Source of the DNA: Paenibacillus sp. V4I7
GTDB lineage: Bacteria; Bacillota; Bacilli; Paenibacillales; NBRC-103111
DNA length: 64,000 bases
Direction: 5' to 3'
NCBI RefSeq assembly: GCF_030817275.1
Contig: NZ_JAUSZD010000002.1
Coordinates: forward strand, 2,666,001-2,730,000
The notes beneath the pieces are model-generated. The model searched no databases. It saw only the letters and a list, made by a program, of their open reading frames with translations, and was not told the origin of the DNA. Made by a program: the position numbers and the translations under genes. Shown here one piece after another: positions 16,400-25,622 of this stretch (positions within the stretch are counted from its first letter, which is position 1; each line of letters starts with the position of its first letter).

Positions 16400-18013
16400 A
16401 TGGGATTGTACAAGCTGCTTATTGTTGAAGATGAAGAGATTTTTAGAAGAGTTCTGCCAACAATTATTGATTGGAATACCATTGGTTTTGAAGTAGCAGG
16501 GGTATGTGAAAATGGAAACAAGGCTCTGGAGTTTTTAGATAAAACAGAAGTAGATGCAATTCTGACAGATATACGGATGCCCGTATTAAATGGTCTTGAA
16601 TTGGCTATGGAAGTGAAGAGCAGGTTTCCAAAAACGAAGGTAACGTTATTTAGTGCTTTCAACGAATTTGACTATGCAAAGAAAGGTATTGAGTGTGGGG
16701 TTTACGGATATATTTTAAAATCTGATGGGGAAGATGAGATTGTTAATCATTTTACAAAGCTTAAAGGAGTTTTACATAAAGAAAATCAAATCAGTATGGA
16801 TAGTGAAGATATTTGGAGAAAGCGGGAAATACTCTTTAAAGAAATGTTGGAAAGTCATTCAGATATGGATGAGAAAGCGGTTGCAATGATTCAAAAAGCA
16901 AGTATTTTCACTAAAAATAAAGATTACCGGGTGACTTTGTTTCGAATTGATGAATATAAGCATATGACCTTTTATTCCGGGGCAGACAGAGTACGTAGTA
17001 TCCATGAATTAATCCGGGGGTATTTATTTGAACATATCGAAATTCAAAATAAAGGGACGGTTATTTCGTTAAGTGAGTTATTCTGTGTCTTATGGACTCT
17101 TCCTGATGAAGATTTTATGCGAACTGTATCTGAAGTATATGAGAATTTGAAGGTAGAGCTAGGCATGTATAAAAAAAATGAAGAAGAATGTCTTGATATT
17201 TCTTGTGTTATTGGAAATAGGGCAGCTAATATACAAGAGCTTTGTAATTCGTATACACGTTTAAAAGAGGCCTTCCTGCACAAAGCTTATATTGGCAATT
17301 GCATGATTAATGATAATAGGGAACTAAATCAGAACAGCAAGCGCATATATACCTTCACGGAAGAAGAACGATGGATGAAAGAAATCATGTTTCTTGTTAG
17401 CAGCAAGGCTTATGAAAAATTAATGGAATATCTCGATACGCTGAAAAATCAATTCATAGATTCTAAAGTAACCGATATCGATATGATTTCAGGTTTTGCT
17501 GTTAAACTAGTTTTAGCTATGGTGGGCGAATTGGGCGAAATGGGAAAAAAAACAGATGTTTTCTTGGACAAATCAAACTATATCATTAAGGAAATCGGAT
17601 ATTGTGAGACGATTGTGATGATTTTCAAAAAGTTGGAAGCGTTTATCGTAGAGGCATTTGATTTACTTCATGAAGAGAACAAGTTGAAAAATAGAAGAAT
17701 TGTTGATGAAGCGCTGGACTATATAAGGGGAAATTATTCCGGTCAAATCAGCCTTGAGGAATTAGCCAGGTATGTCAATGTTCATCCTGTTCATCTTTCT
17801 AGGCTTTTCAGTAAGGATGTAGGAAAAACATTTAAGTATCTACTCACGGAAGTGCGAATTGAAGAAGCAAAAAGGCTTCTAAAGGATATCAACTATAGAG
17901 TCTATGAGATATCATGTATGGTTGGTTATGAGAAGCCCCGTTATTTTAGTGAGCTTTTCAGAAACGTCACAGGACTTACGCCATTGGAATACAGAGAAAA
18001 ATACAAAGGGTAA
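16400..18013 (+). CDS. Response regulator, REC-AraC type (YesN-like)
   Basis: The 537-residue DNA-binding regulator has a REC domain (residues 1-120; acidic pair in LIVEDEE, phospho-acceptor Asp in ILTDIRMP near residue 57, Lys in YILKSD). A middle region of about 300 residues follows, then a C-terminal AraC double helix-turn-helix (about 432-537; ISLEELARYVNVHPVHLSRLFSK and VYEISCMVGYEKPRYFSELFRNVTGLTPLEYR). Its kinase gene begins 25 nt downstream. AGGAGG is only 3 nt from the ATG but 9 nt from the in-frame TTG at 16406, so the TTG may be the true start. It should activate the adjacent sugar importer genes. Confidence 0.92.
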   Translation: MGLYKLLIVEDEEIFRRVLPTIIDWNTIGFEVAGVCENGNKALEFLDKTEVDAILTDIRMPVLNGLELAMEVKSRFPKTKVTLFSAFNEFDYAKKGIECGVYGYILKSDGEDEIVNHFTKLKGVLHKENQISMDSEDIWRKREILFKEMLESHSDMDEKAVAMIQKASIFTKNKDYRVTLFRIDEYKHMTFYSGADRVRSIHELIRGYLFEHIEIQNKGTVISLSELFCVLWTLPDEDFMRTVSEVYENLKVELGMYKKNEEECLDISCVIGNRAANIQELCNSYTRLKEAFLHKAYIGNCMINDNRELNQNSKRIYTFTEEERWMKEIMFLVSSKAYEKLMEYLDTLKNQFIDSKVTDIDMISGFAVKLVLAMVGELGEMGKKTDVFLDKSNYIIKEIGYCETIVMIFKKLEAFIVEAFDLLHEENKLKNRRIVDEALDYIRGNYSGQISLEELARYVNVHPVHLSRLFSKDVGKTFKYLLTEVRIEEAKRLLKDINYRVYEISCMVGYEKPRYFSELFRNVTGLTPLEYREKYKG

Positions 18014-18037
18014 CCATAAAACTTATGGGGAGTTCGC

Positions 18038-20782
18038 ATGATTAAATTTAACTTCAAAAAGTCTCTGGAAAAGAAAATAATTATATTCGGTATTGTTTTC
18101 TCCGTGATGTCTATCGCATTAACGACCTTAACGTGCTATATGGTCACGAATCGATTTATTTTGTTTCAGTTCGAACGCGTAAATGAAATAGCTACAGATG
18201 CTGCAGTTGAAAAGGCCAACACCTATTTGGGCGAAATTGCCAATATCGTTAGTTTGTCTATGAAAAATGAGTACTTTGACAGGATTACCAGTTCCAATGA
18301 ATCAGATCCTTATGTACTCATAAAAGCACAAAAGGACTATGAGGAGTTTCTAAATAATCTTATTCTAAGTAATGATAAGGTAGATTCTGTTCTTGTTGTT
18401 GATTATAATAGAAATATTTTTATTAAGGCCAGTAATTCAGTGGGAAAAAGCTATGACAAATACGGATCTTCAGAATTTTATAACCAATTAAAGAAACCCT
18501 TGCTGCAAAACTCTGAAAGTCAGTTTTTCCTTGATAGATATAGAGAAGGAATCTATGAAAGGTTAGCTATCATAAGTCCTATATCTGAGCCGTATACCAA
18601 TGAAATAAAGGCCTATATGGTTGTGGTGTTGAGTACAAAACTTATTGAGGAGATGCAATTTGCAGGGAATGGCATTTTTATTACGGATCATGCAGGGAAC
18701 ACGGCTGAAGTTTCCAACAATCAACAGGCAGGCGAATTGGCTGAACAAAAATTTTCATTTAAAAATTATTTAAACTATGAAGGATGGACGATAACAAATA
18801 CGTTCACTTTTGACAAGCTTCAAAAATCCATTAATAAAAATCTTACTTCCAATATTCAGATTGGGTTATTATGTCTGGTGTTATCCATCATTGTACTAGC
18901 TATTACAAGCAAGAAAATTGTTAAGCCAATTAAAAATATGGAAGTTCAGATAAGTTCACTCAATCACAGCTACATTGAAAATAAGCCAATAGTATTGTCG
19001 AAGCGAAGAATCAGTTTCAAATTGACTTTGCTAATTTTGTATTCGACTGTAGTAACTGTTCCCGTTGTATTAATAACAGGCAGCGCTTATGTATCCGCCA
19101 AGCACACGGTTGAAAGCAAGGTAGGGTCTGTCTTTGAATACAGTGCTCAAATTCTCTATCAACAGATGGAGTTTGTTTATAATAATTATCGGAGGATGAC
19201 AATTGAGACTTCCTCGTTCAATGAGAAGGTTCAAAAGCTTCTGGATGTCAGTAAACCTTCTAATAATGTGGATAAAGAGATTCGGGATGAGATGAATAAT
19301 ATCATTCTTTCCAGAAATTTATTTGATAAAGGAATATCGAATATAACCATTTATGACGCAGATAAGCGTCTGGTATATTCCTCTACCTACGGAAGGCCAT
19401 TCATGATGCGTCCCGATGCCAAAACTGATTTAGATTATGTAAAAGATCATTTTAGTACTTTATTATGGCGAAGCTATACGGATTCACCCTTTAATAAGAA
19501 AGGCATACGTATAGGCATGCAAATAAGAGGTGTTGCAGATGGTATTGAAGCTGGGAAACTACTAGGGTTTATTTTAGTTGATTTCAATGGGGAAGATATT
19601 GAGAAGATGCTAAATGTGTTTTCTAAGATCAGCTATCTGGATTTATACCTTGTGGACCGTTCAGGTAAAGATATCTTCAGTGATAACGGCCGAAGTCAAA
19701 AGAAAAGCTTGTTAGAGGTATTACAGAACAATAAACCTTCCTTGGAACAGAATGAAAGGGTATCCTTCCGGGAAGGGGGAAATAATTACCTGATGATTTC
19801 TAAGTACTTTGCTGAAAATGGGTGGAGTTTAGTATTCCTTTTAAAGGACTTTAATGAGAATGAATACATCCTTTTTTACAGCATAGTGGTTCTATTAGGG
19901 CTGATCATACTAAGCTTTGGTTTCTCCTATGGATTCTCTTCTATCCTTTCATTGAACATATCAACATTAATGAAAACAGTAAGAAACGTGAAAAGAGGAA
20001 ACCTGCAAACTCGGTTTAAGAGCACCACTGAGGATGAAATATTTGAATTAGGGAATAGCTTCAATGAGATGCTTGAGCGTATAAGTCTACTAATTGAAGA
20101 AAAATATATATCCGAGGTTAAGGTAAAAGACGCTGAACTTAAGGCCAAGGAATATGAATTAAATCTGCTGCAGTCACAAATTAACCCTCATTTTCTTTAC
20201 AACACCTTAAAAACAGCACAATATATGGCTTTTGCTAAGGATCCCAGAACAGAGAAAATGATCAAACTGCTTATTGCCTTGTTTAAAACCAGCATCACCC
20301 GGGGAGAAAAAGTGGTGAAGGTTAGTGAGGAAATCGATCATGTGAAAACCTACATCGATATACAGCAAATGCGGTTTGGGGACAAAATTAAGGTCATCTA
20401 TGATGTAAGTAACGATATGTTAGAAATTCCGGTTCTGAAGCTGACGCTCCAGCCGATCGTGGAAAATGCTATTTATCATGGTCTGGAGGTAACGGAACAT
20501 GGAGGAACCATCGTCATAGAGGTTCAAAAAATGACGGATAAGCTGAAGATATCCATCTGTGACAATGGTGCAGGGATGACAGAGGATAAGCTGAAGGAAA
20601 TCAAGGAGAGGCTTGAGGGGAAAACAAAAGGAGAAAGTATTGGGATCATTAATGTTCATGAACGAATCAAATTATATTTTGGAGATGAATATGGGATTGA
20701 GGTAGAAAGTACTTTAGGAAAAGGCACCACGGTCATCATCTATTTTCCTAAGTTAGAGCAGCAGGGTTACTTTTTTAAGTAG
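18038..20782 (+). CDS. Sensor histidine kinase, YesM type, with a doubled extracellular sensor
   Basis: The protein has 914 residues, whereas YesM-type kinases usually have 550-620. Four membrane segments are visible (about residues 12-38, 272-292, 327-350 and 610-636), enclosing two large extracytoplasmic regions of about 230 and 260 residues. The first module ends in a HAMP-like KKIVKPIKNMEVQ and a second Cache-like sensor module restarts at SFKLTLLILYS. HAMP, the His-containing QINPHFLYNTL (His about residue 717) and an HATPase domain (DNGAGM; GIGIINVHERI-like) follow. It is the cognate kinase of the regulator 25 nt upstream. A fusion of two sensor modules is inferred. Confidence 0.9.
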   Translation: MIKFNFKKSLEKKIIIFGIVFSVMSIALTTLTCYMVTNRFILFQFERVNEIATDAAVEKANTYLGEIANIVSLSMKNEYFDRITSSNESDPYVLIKAQKDYEEFLNNLILSNDKVDSVLVVDYNRNIFIKASNSVGKSYDKYGSSEFYNQLKKPLLQNSESQFFLDRYREGIYERLAIISPISEPYTNEIKAYMVVVLSTKLIEEMQFAGNGIFITDHAGNTAEVSNNQQAGELAEQKFSFKNYLNYEGWTITNTFTFDKLQKSINKNLTSNIQIGLLCLVLSIIVLAITSKKIVKPIKNMEVQISSLNHSYIENKPIVLSKRRISFKLTLLILYSTVVTVPVVLITGSAYVSAKHTVESKVGSVFEYSAQILYQQMEFVYNNYRRMTIETSSFNEKVQKLLDVSKPSNNVDKEIRDEMNNIILSRNLFDKGISNITIYDADKRLVYSSTYGRPFMMRPDAKTDLDYVKDHFSTLLWRSYTDSPFNKKGIRIGMQIRGVADGIEAGKLLGFILVDFNGEDIEKMLNVFSKISYLDLYLVDRSGKDIFSDNGRSQKKSLLEVLQNNKPSLEQNERVSFREGGNNYLMISKYFAENGWSLVFLLKDFNENEYILFYSIVVLLGLIILSFGFSYGFSSILSLNISTLMKTVRNVKRGNLQTRFKSTTEDEIFELGNSFNEMLERISLLIEEKYISEVKVKDAELKAKEYELNLLQSQINPHFLYNTLKTAQYMAFAKDPRTEKMIKLLIALFKTSITRGEKVVKVSEEIDHVKTYIDIQQMRFGDKIKVIYDVSNDMLEIPVLKLTLQPIVENAIYHGLEVTEHGGTIVIEVQKMTDKLKISICDNGAGMTEDKLKEIKERLEGKTKGESIGIINVHERIKLYFGDEYGIEVESTLGKGTTVIIYFPKLEQQGYFFK

Positions 20783-20867
20783 CCATGCTGCTTATTTTTC
20801 TTAACAAAGCTAGAATCAGGTTAAAAAAACGTAACAAATGTTTAGTTAGAGTCATACTATTCATCTC

Positions 20868-20884
20868 TGTAAACGCTTTATAAT
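20868..20884 (+). promoter_or_regulatory. -10 element overlapped by a cre-like sequence, importer 1
   Basis: TGTAAACGCTTTAT (20868-20881) resembles a cre site with two mismatches and overlaps a consensus TATAAT (20879-20884). No good -35 is seen, as expected for a promoter that needs an activator such as the upstream AraC regulator. Confidence 0.45.
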
Positions 20885-20941
20885 TAACACAAGGAGTACC
20901 GCTACTGGATGTCCAATACGAAAACGTTAAGGAGAAGAGAC

Positions 20942-21901
20942 ATGGATACTGACGTAATACAAACCTCCAAACTGTATATTAAGAAAGACTCAAAGGAGCA
21001 TCGTTATAAAAAAAATTTGAAACTTATATTGAAATATAAGTATATGTATATGATGCTTATCCCTCTGCTCATATGGTATGTGATCTTCTGTTATGTTCCC
21101 ATGTATGGGATCACCATGGCTTTTCAGGACTATACCATGAGTAAAGGATTTTTTAACAGCCCGTTTGTTGGATTGAAGCATTTCAAAGAATTATTTGGTG
21201 AAGAAGATTTCTGGAGGGCATTTTGGAATACCTGTATTATTGCGGTATACCGTATTCTTACACAGTTTCCCATTCCTATCGTTATTGCATTGCTTCTAAA
21301 CGAAGTGAGGCATCATAAATTCCGTAAGGCCGTTCAAACGATTATCTATTTACCACATTTTATTTCGTGGGTTATCGTTGCTTCCATTTTTATCACTTTT
21401 TTCAGTCCAGAGACAGGGATTTTAGCAGCCTTTTTTAAAGACGGAGCTACAGATCTGCTGACAAATCCAGCTGCCTTTAGGCCTGTCTTGATTTTAACAG
21501 ATATCTGGAAAGAAGCTGGATTTGCCACTGTCATCTATGTTGCGGCTATGGCAAGCATTAATACCGAACATTATGAAGCCGGTGTCATGGATGGTGCCGG
21601 AAGATGGTCCCTTATGTGGAATGTGACAATACCTGGCATACGTAATGTTATTCTAATCATGTTTATTTTAATTATCGGAAGGGTTTTGACTTGGGGCTTT
21701 GACCAAGTATATAACTTCTACAATCCAATGGTTTATTCAACGGGTGATATTCTGGATACCTACATTTTCAGAACCGCTTTAGGAGATAACAAATTTAGCT
21801 TCGCAGCAGCAGCAGGTATACTGAAGTCTGTGATATGCGCAGTATTACTTATCGTTTCAAATCGGATTGTAAAGGCATTCGGTCAAGAGGGTGTCTACTA
21901 A
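20942..21901 (+). CDS. ABC sugar importer permease, LplB type (importer 1)
   Basis: This inner-membrane permease (319 residues from the preferred start) has six predicted helices. The EAA loop reads EAGVMDGAGRWSLMWNVTIPG, the site that contacts the ATPase. The opening LLIWYVIFCYVPMYGITMAFQDY is typical of LplB-type permeases, which move oligosaccharides or complex sugars. An ATG at 20909 is also possible, but the ATG at 20942 has AAGGAG with better spacing. It forms an operon with the YtcP-type permease and binding protein. No ATPase gene is present, so a shared MsmX-like ATPase is assumed. Confidence 0.92.
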   Translation: MDTDVIQTSKLYIKKDSKEHRYKKNLKLILKYKYMYMMLIPLLIWYVIFCYVPMYGITMAFQDYTMSKGFFNSPFVGLKHFKELFGEEDFWRAFWNTCIIAVYRILTQFPIPIVIALLLNEVRHHKFRKAVQTIIYLPHFISWVIVASIFITFFSPETGILAAFFKDGATDLLTNPAAFRPVLILTDIWKEAGFATVIYVAAMASINTEHYEAGVMDGAGRWSLMWNVTIPGIRNVILIMFILIIGRVLTWGFDQVYNFYNPMVYSTGDILDTYIFRTALGDNKFSFAAAAGILKSVICAVLLIVSNRIVKAFGQEGVY

Positions 21902-21921
21902 CAACAGGAGGAGTTTAAATC

Positions 21922-22788
21922 ATGTATGTACAAAAAAGATTTTCCTTGACTGATATAATCATATATTTAATGCTCGGTCTATCAGCCCTTATCATCATAC
22001 TGCCACTGTGGAGAATCTTGATTATTTCGTTATCCACGCAGGAAGTATATTTAACAGACCCCTATCACCTAATTCCCAAGAGCTTCAGTCTTACAGAGTA
22101 TAAGAGAGCGCTAGGCAGCATTGGAGGAATAGTAAAAGCCTTATTACGATCCGTAGAAATAACGGCGCTTGGAACAACAATAAGTATGATCCTCACCAGT
22201 TGTGGTGCGTATGCACTATCCAAGAAGGATCTTCCAGGTAGAGGGATTTTATTTCGTCTAATCGTATTTACCATGTTTTTCAGCGGTGGATTGGTTCCAT
22301 TTTATGTGCTAGTTAAAAATCTAAACCTCATCGATACCATTTGGGCATTGGTTTTACCAACGGCGATCTCAACCTATAATTTGATTATTATGAAAAATTA
22401 TTTTGCCAGTATTCCGCCAAGTCTAGAAGAAGCCGCAAAAATCGATGGATATAATGATATACAAATATTGTTTAAAATTATTATTCCAATATCTAAGCCT
22501 GTATTTGCTGCTATTAGTTTATTTTACGGTGTAGCTTTATGGAATGATTACTTTTTGGCTACATTATTTATAAATTCCAATGATATGTTTCCGCTGCAGG
22601 TTTTATTGCGGCAGATGATTATTCAGGATATGGTTACGGCGGAGGTAGGTGTCATGACGTCGGGATCTAATATGGAGCAATTTAAAATGGCCGCCATAAT
22701 CGTTGGGATGATTCCTGTACTCATCGTTTATCCATTCATACAGAGATATTTTACAAAAGGAATCATGATGGGTGCAGTTAAGGAATAA
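21922..22788 (+). CDS. ABC sugar importer permease, YtcP/AraQ type (importer 1)
   Basis: This 288-residue permease has six predicted helices and the EAA motif EEAAKIDGYNDIQILFKIIIP near residue 170. The segment VPFYVLVKNLNLIDTIWALVLP and the C-terminal FIQRYFTKGIMMGAVKE are family hallmarks. AGGAGG lies before the ATG, 20 nt after the preceding permease stop. It pairs with the LplB-type subunit to form the transmembrane channel of importer 1. Confidence 0.93.
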   Translation: MYVQKRFSLTDIIIYLMLGLSALIIILPLWRILIISLSTQEVYLTDPYHLIPKSFSLTEYKRALGSIGGIVKALLRSVEITALGTTISMILTSCGAYALSKKDLPGRGILFRLIVFTMFFSGGLVPFYVLVKNLNLIDTIWALVLPTAISTYNLIIMKNYFASIPPSLEEAAKIDGYNDIQILFKIIIPISKPVFAAISLFYGVALWNDYFLATLFINSNDMFPLQVLLRQMIIQDMVTAEVGVMTSGSNMEQFKMAAIIVGMIPVLIVYPFIQRYFTKGIMMGAVKE

Positions 22789-22865
22789 TGGCAATCCCCC
22801 ACTTGGTGGATGACATAAATAAGACATTTTGCAAACGGAAAAATTAAAAAGGGAGAGGTAAAAAG

Positions 22866-24506
22866 ATGAAAAAGCTTAACATGATCATGCCTTTGTCTAT
22901 GTCCGTGCTGCTTGCAGCTACCGTATTAAGCGGTTGTGCAAAGCAAGAGCAGCCAGCAGCAACAGCAACAGGAAGCAGCCAGGCAAAAGAGCAAAAAGCG
23001 AGTGAACCAGTTCCAATCCGCTGGGTGCGTGCAGCAAATGAGCAGGACCCTCAAAAGGATCGTATCCTTCTGGAACTGCAAAAAAGAACGAATACGAAGA
23101 TTGAAATTGTAAGCATTCCAAGTGATCAATTTGCTAACAAAATTAACCTCATGATGGCTTCGGGAGAAAGTTTTGACATCGCTACGGTTGACTCCGGCAA
23201 AACATTAAACGAATGGGCTAAGAATGACTTGATTTTGTCGTATGATGACTATTTAAAAAGCGGTAAGTACCCACACATCAATGCTGTTGTTAACGCTGAA
23301 GTTTACAAAGGCTTTAAGATTAATGGAAAGTCTTATTACAAGCCGCTGGGACTTGCTCCTATGCAGTGGGGCTGGGTTATCCGTACAGATTGGCTGGAGA
23401 ATTTAGGCTTAAGTATGCCTACTACGCTCGAGGAATTTTATAACGTTGCAAAAGCTTTCAAAGAAAAAGATCCGGATAAGAATGGCAAACCTGACACCTA
23501 TGGCGTTTATACGAGGGCAAGCGGTATGTCTGATCCATCCATTACCCAGCTTGGACAGTTTATATCAAGAGCACATGCCATAGCAGGCAGGACAGACAAC
23601 TGGGTGACCCAGCCAGATGGTAGCATTACAAGATATGAAGTATCACAAAATGCAAAAGATTCGGCTGCTTTCTATAGAAAGCTATTAAAAGAAGATTTGA
23701 TTAACAAGGATTGGCTTAGCTTAAAACCCGATGGTGCCCAAGGTCCTGAGTCCGATGATTTTGGAGCAGGGAAATATGGTATAGCTTCTACAACGAAGCC
23801 TGATTTATTCTTGCAAAAGGCCAAGTCTGTAAATCCTAATGCTAAAATTGCCTATCTTCCACCACTTAAAGGTGTGAATGGCGTACCTGCTAACTTAGGA
23901 CATTCAGGCGGTTTCTGGAGAGGGAATATTATTCCAAAGACTTCTAAAAACCCTGAAAAGGCTTTGGAATTAATCGAATATACCTTAACAAAGGAAGGCA
24001 GAGAACTAACTCTGTTCGGAATTAAGGGAACCCACTTTACAGATGTTAAAGAAGAAAGCGGCCGAAGAGTTTTTACAGTAAACAAGGCTGAAGCCGATAA
24101 AGACTGGGACACCAAAAAGAATGGCTATCTGTATCCATTAGCATGGGGTGCAATGAATTACTTTGAATATGCTTACATCCCGATCAAAGAGAACAATTTT
24201 AATTATGACGAGGCGTTTAAGAAGCTGCAGCCATGGATTCCTACCGAAATGGCAGAAGGCGCTTTCACAGACTGGTTTGCTACGAACGCTAAGTATACAA
24301 TGGCTCCACCGTTAATGAACGTTTTTGATGACAAAATTCTTGGTGACCAAACCAAACTAAGATCAACCTTTGGAGAAGGTTGGCTGAAGGCTATCATGGG
24401 CGACGACTTTGACGGCGCTTGGACAGAACTTCAGAAAAAGTGGCTGGCAGCAGGCGGTCAAGAGGTTATCACCAATGGACAGGAATTTTATAAGAAAAAC
24501 AAATAA
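22866..24506 (+). CDS. Extracellular solute-binding lipoprotein, LplA type (importer 1)
   Basis: The 546-residue protein has a type II signal peptide with lipobox LSGC (Cys about residue 20), followed by a Gln/Ala/Thr linker. A large type-B binding fold then follows, with NKINLMMASGESFDIA and EKDPDKNGKPDTYG, a calcium-loop-like segment seen in many LplA-type proteins. It delivers the substrate to importer 1. Two features suggest a glycan rather than a free monosaccharide: the size class, which is larger than monosaccharide binders, and the sialidase-fold gene directly downstream (inference). Confidence 0.92.
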   Translation: MKKLNMIMPLSMSVLLAATVLSGCAKQEQPAATATGSSQAKEQKASEPVPIRWVRAANEQDPQKDRILLELQKRTNTKIEIVSIPSDQFANKINLMMASGESFDIATVDSGKTLNEWAKNDLILSYDDYLKSGKYPHINAVVNAEVYKGFKINGKSYYKPLGLAPMQWGWVIRTDWLENLGLSMPTTLEEFYNVAKAFKEKDPDKNGKPDTYGVYTRASGMSDPSITQLGQFISRAHAIAGRTDNWVTQPDGSITRYEVSQNAKDSAAFYRKLLKEDLINKDWLSLKPDGAQGPESDDFGAGKYGIASTTKPDLFLQKAKSVNPNAKIAYLPPLKGVNGVPANLGHSGGFWRGNIIPKTSKNPEKALELIEYTLTKEGRELTLFGIKGTHFTDVKEESGRRVFTVNKAEADKDWDTKKNGYLYPLAWGAMNYFEYAYIPIKENNFNYDEAFKKLQPWIPTEMAEGAFTDWFATNAKYTMAPPLMNVFDDKILGDQTKLRSTFGEGWLKAIMGDDFDGAWTELQKKWLAAGGQEVITNGQEFYKKNK

Positions 24507-24525
24507 CATAACTCAAATTCTTAAT

Positions 24526-24557
24526 AGAAGAAGCCAGATGCAGGTCTGGCTTCTTCT
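24526..24557 (+). terminator. Terminator after importer 1
   Basis: A perfect 13-bp stem (AGAAGAAGCCAGA / TCTGGCTTCTTCT) with a 6-nt loop is followed by TTT. It separates the importer operon from the sialidase-fold gene, allowing partial read-through. Confidence 0.85.
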
Positions 24558-24582
24558 TTAACAAAGAGAGGATGGAGAAACG

Positions 24583-25599
24583 GTGATACAAAAATTTGCA
24601 GTAAGCCGCGATGATGAGTGGTATGAGGCATGGCCGGATGTGACATTGACAGTTGGCGGAAAGCTTGTTTGCGTATTCTCGCAATGCACCCACCATGGGA
24701 ACCGGTCGGCCACACGCTTGATGATCACAGAGAGCACGGATCGGGGAAGAACCTGGGGGAACAAGAGGCCATTCACCGAACTGACAAACGGCCGGCCGTA
24801 TTGGAACTGTGCCCGCATATCACGGCTCCGTGATGGACGGCTTATCATTGTCGCGGACCAAATAACGAAGGAACGGGAAGGAGGCGGCCGTAATTACTTA
24901 TGGATCGGCGACGCTGAAGGGATGAATTGGACGGGACCAATCGAAACCCCGCTCGAGGGCATCGTTCCCGACAAGCTCTGTGAGCTCCCGTCGGGTCGAT
25001 GGCTATTGTCGGCCCACTCCTCTGACGGACAATGGCTCCGGTATTCCGATAATCAAGGGAAGGATTGGTCGGAGCCAGTGCTGGTTGCTGCACAGGATGG
25101 ACTGAAGTTGTGTGAAGTGAGTATCCTTCCACTAGAAGACGGTACATTAGTAGCCTTTTTACGGGAAAACTCCGGTGAAGGCTGGGATTGTTATAAATCG
25201 ATATCCTACGATCAGGGAGAAAGTTGGAGCGGGCTATTTCGGATGCCGCTGCCGGGATGCCATCGCCCTGTATCCGGTCTATTGCAGAGCGGACGCGTCC
25301 TAATCACCTACCGGTTCATGCAGGGCGGGAAGGGGTGGCTTGGTACATGGACGCAAAATTTCTTTGCTGCTTTGTCGGATCAGGAATCGGCCAAGGCACA
25401 GGAACGGCGCGATCAATGGACACGGATCTTGCCGGTTGATTTTGACCGCAGTCCGGTGGCTGATCTCGGCTACTCCGGATGGGTACAGTTTGAGGATGGG
25501 GAAATCTATATCGTGCAATATATTGTGGATGATGCGCCTAAGGGGCAAATCCGGGGATACAGCCTCCGTGAGGACGACTTTTTGCTGGCAGCGGAATAA
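24583..25599 (+). CDS. Cytosolic sialidase-fold (BNR) protein lacking the FRIP motif
   Basis: The 338-residue protein has no signal peptide. Asp-box (BNR) repeats mark a six-bladed sialidase fold: STDRGRTWG near residue 50, YSDNQGKDWSEP near 147, ISYDQGESWSG near 207. Unlike the true GH33 enzymes in this window, it lacks the FRIP arginine motif and instead opens with WYEAWPDVTLTVGGKLVCVFSQ. Two candidate catalytic stretches are ENSGEGWDCYKS and CHRPVSGLLQSGRVLITYRF. It may belong to an uncharacterised hydrolase family acting on imported glycans. A decayed second copy lies at 41788. The GTG start follows GATGGAG. Confidence 0.75.
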   Translation: MIQKFAVSRDDEWYEAWPDVTLTVGGKLVCVFSQCTHHGNRSATRLMITESTDRGRTWGNKRPFTELTNGRPYWNCARISRLRDGRLIIVADQITKEREGGGRNYLWIGDAEGMNWTGPIETPLEGIVPDKLCELPSGRWLLSAHSSDGQWLRYSDNQGKDWSEPVLVAAQDGLKLCEVSILPLEDGTLVAFLRENSGEGWDCYKSISYDQGESWSGLFRMPLPGCHRPVSGLLQSGRVLITYRFMQGGKGWLGTWTQNFFAALSDQESAKAQERRDQWTRILPVDFDRSPVADLGYSGWVQFEDGEIYIVQYIVDDAPKGQIRGYSLREDDFLLAAE

Positions 25600-25622
25600 T
25601 AGGAAAGTAAAAGGAGGAAAAA

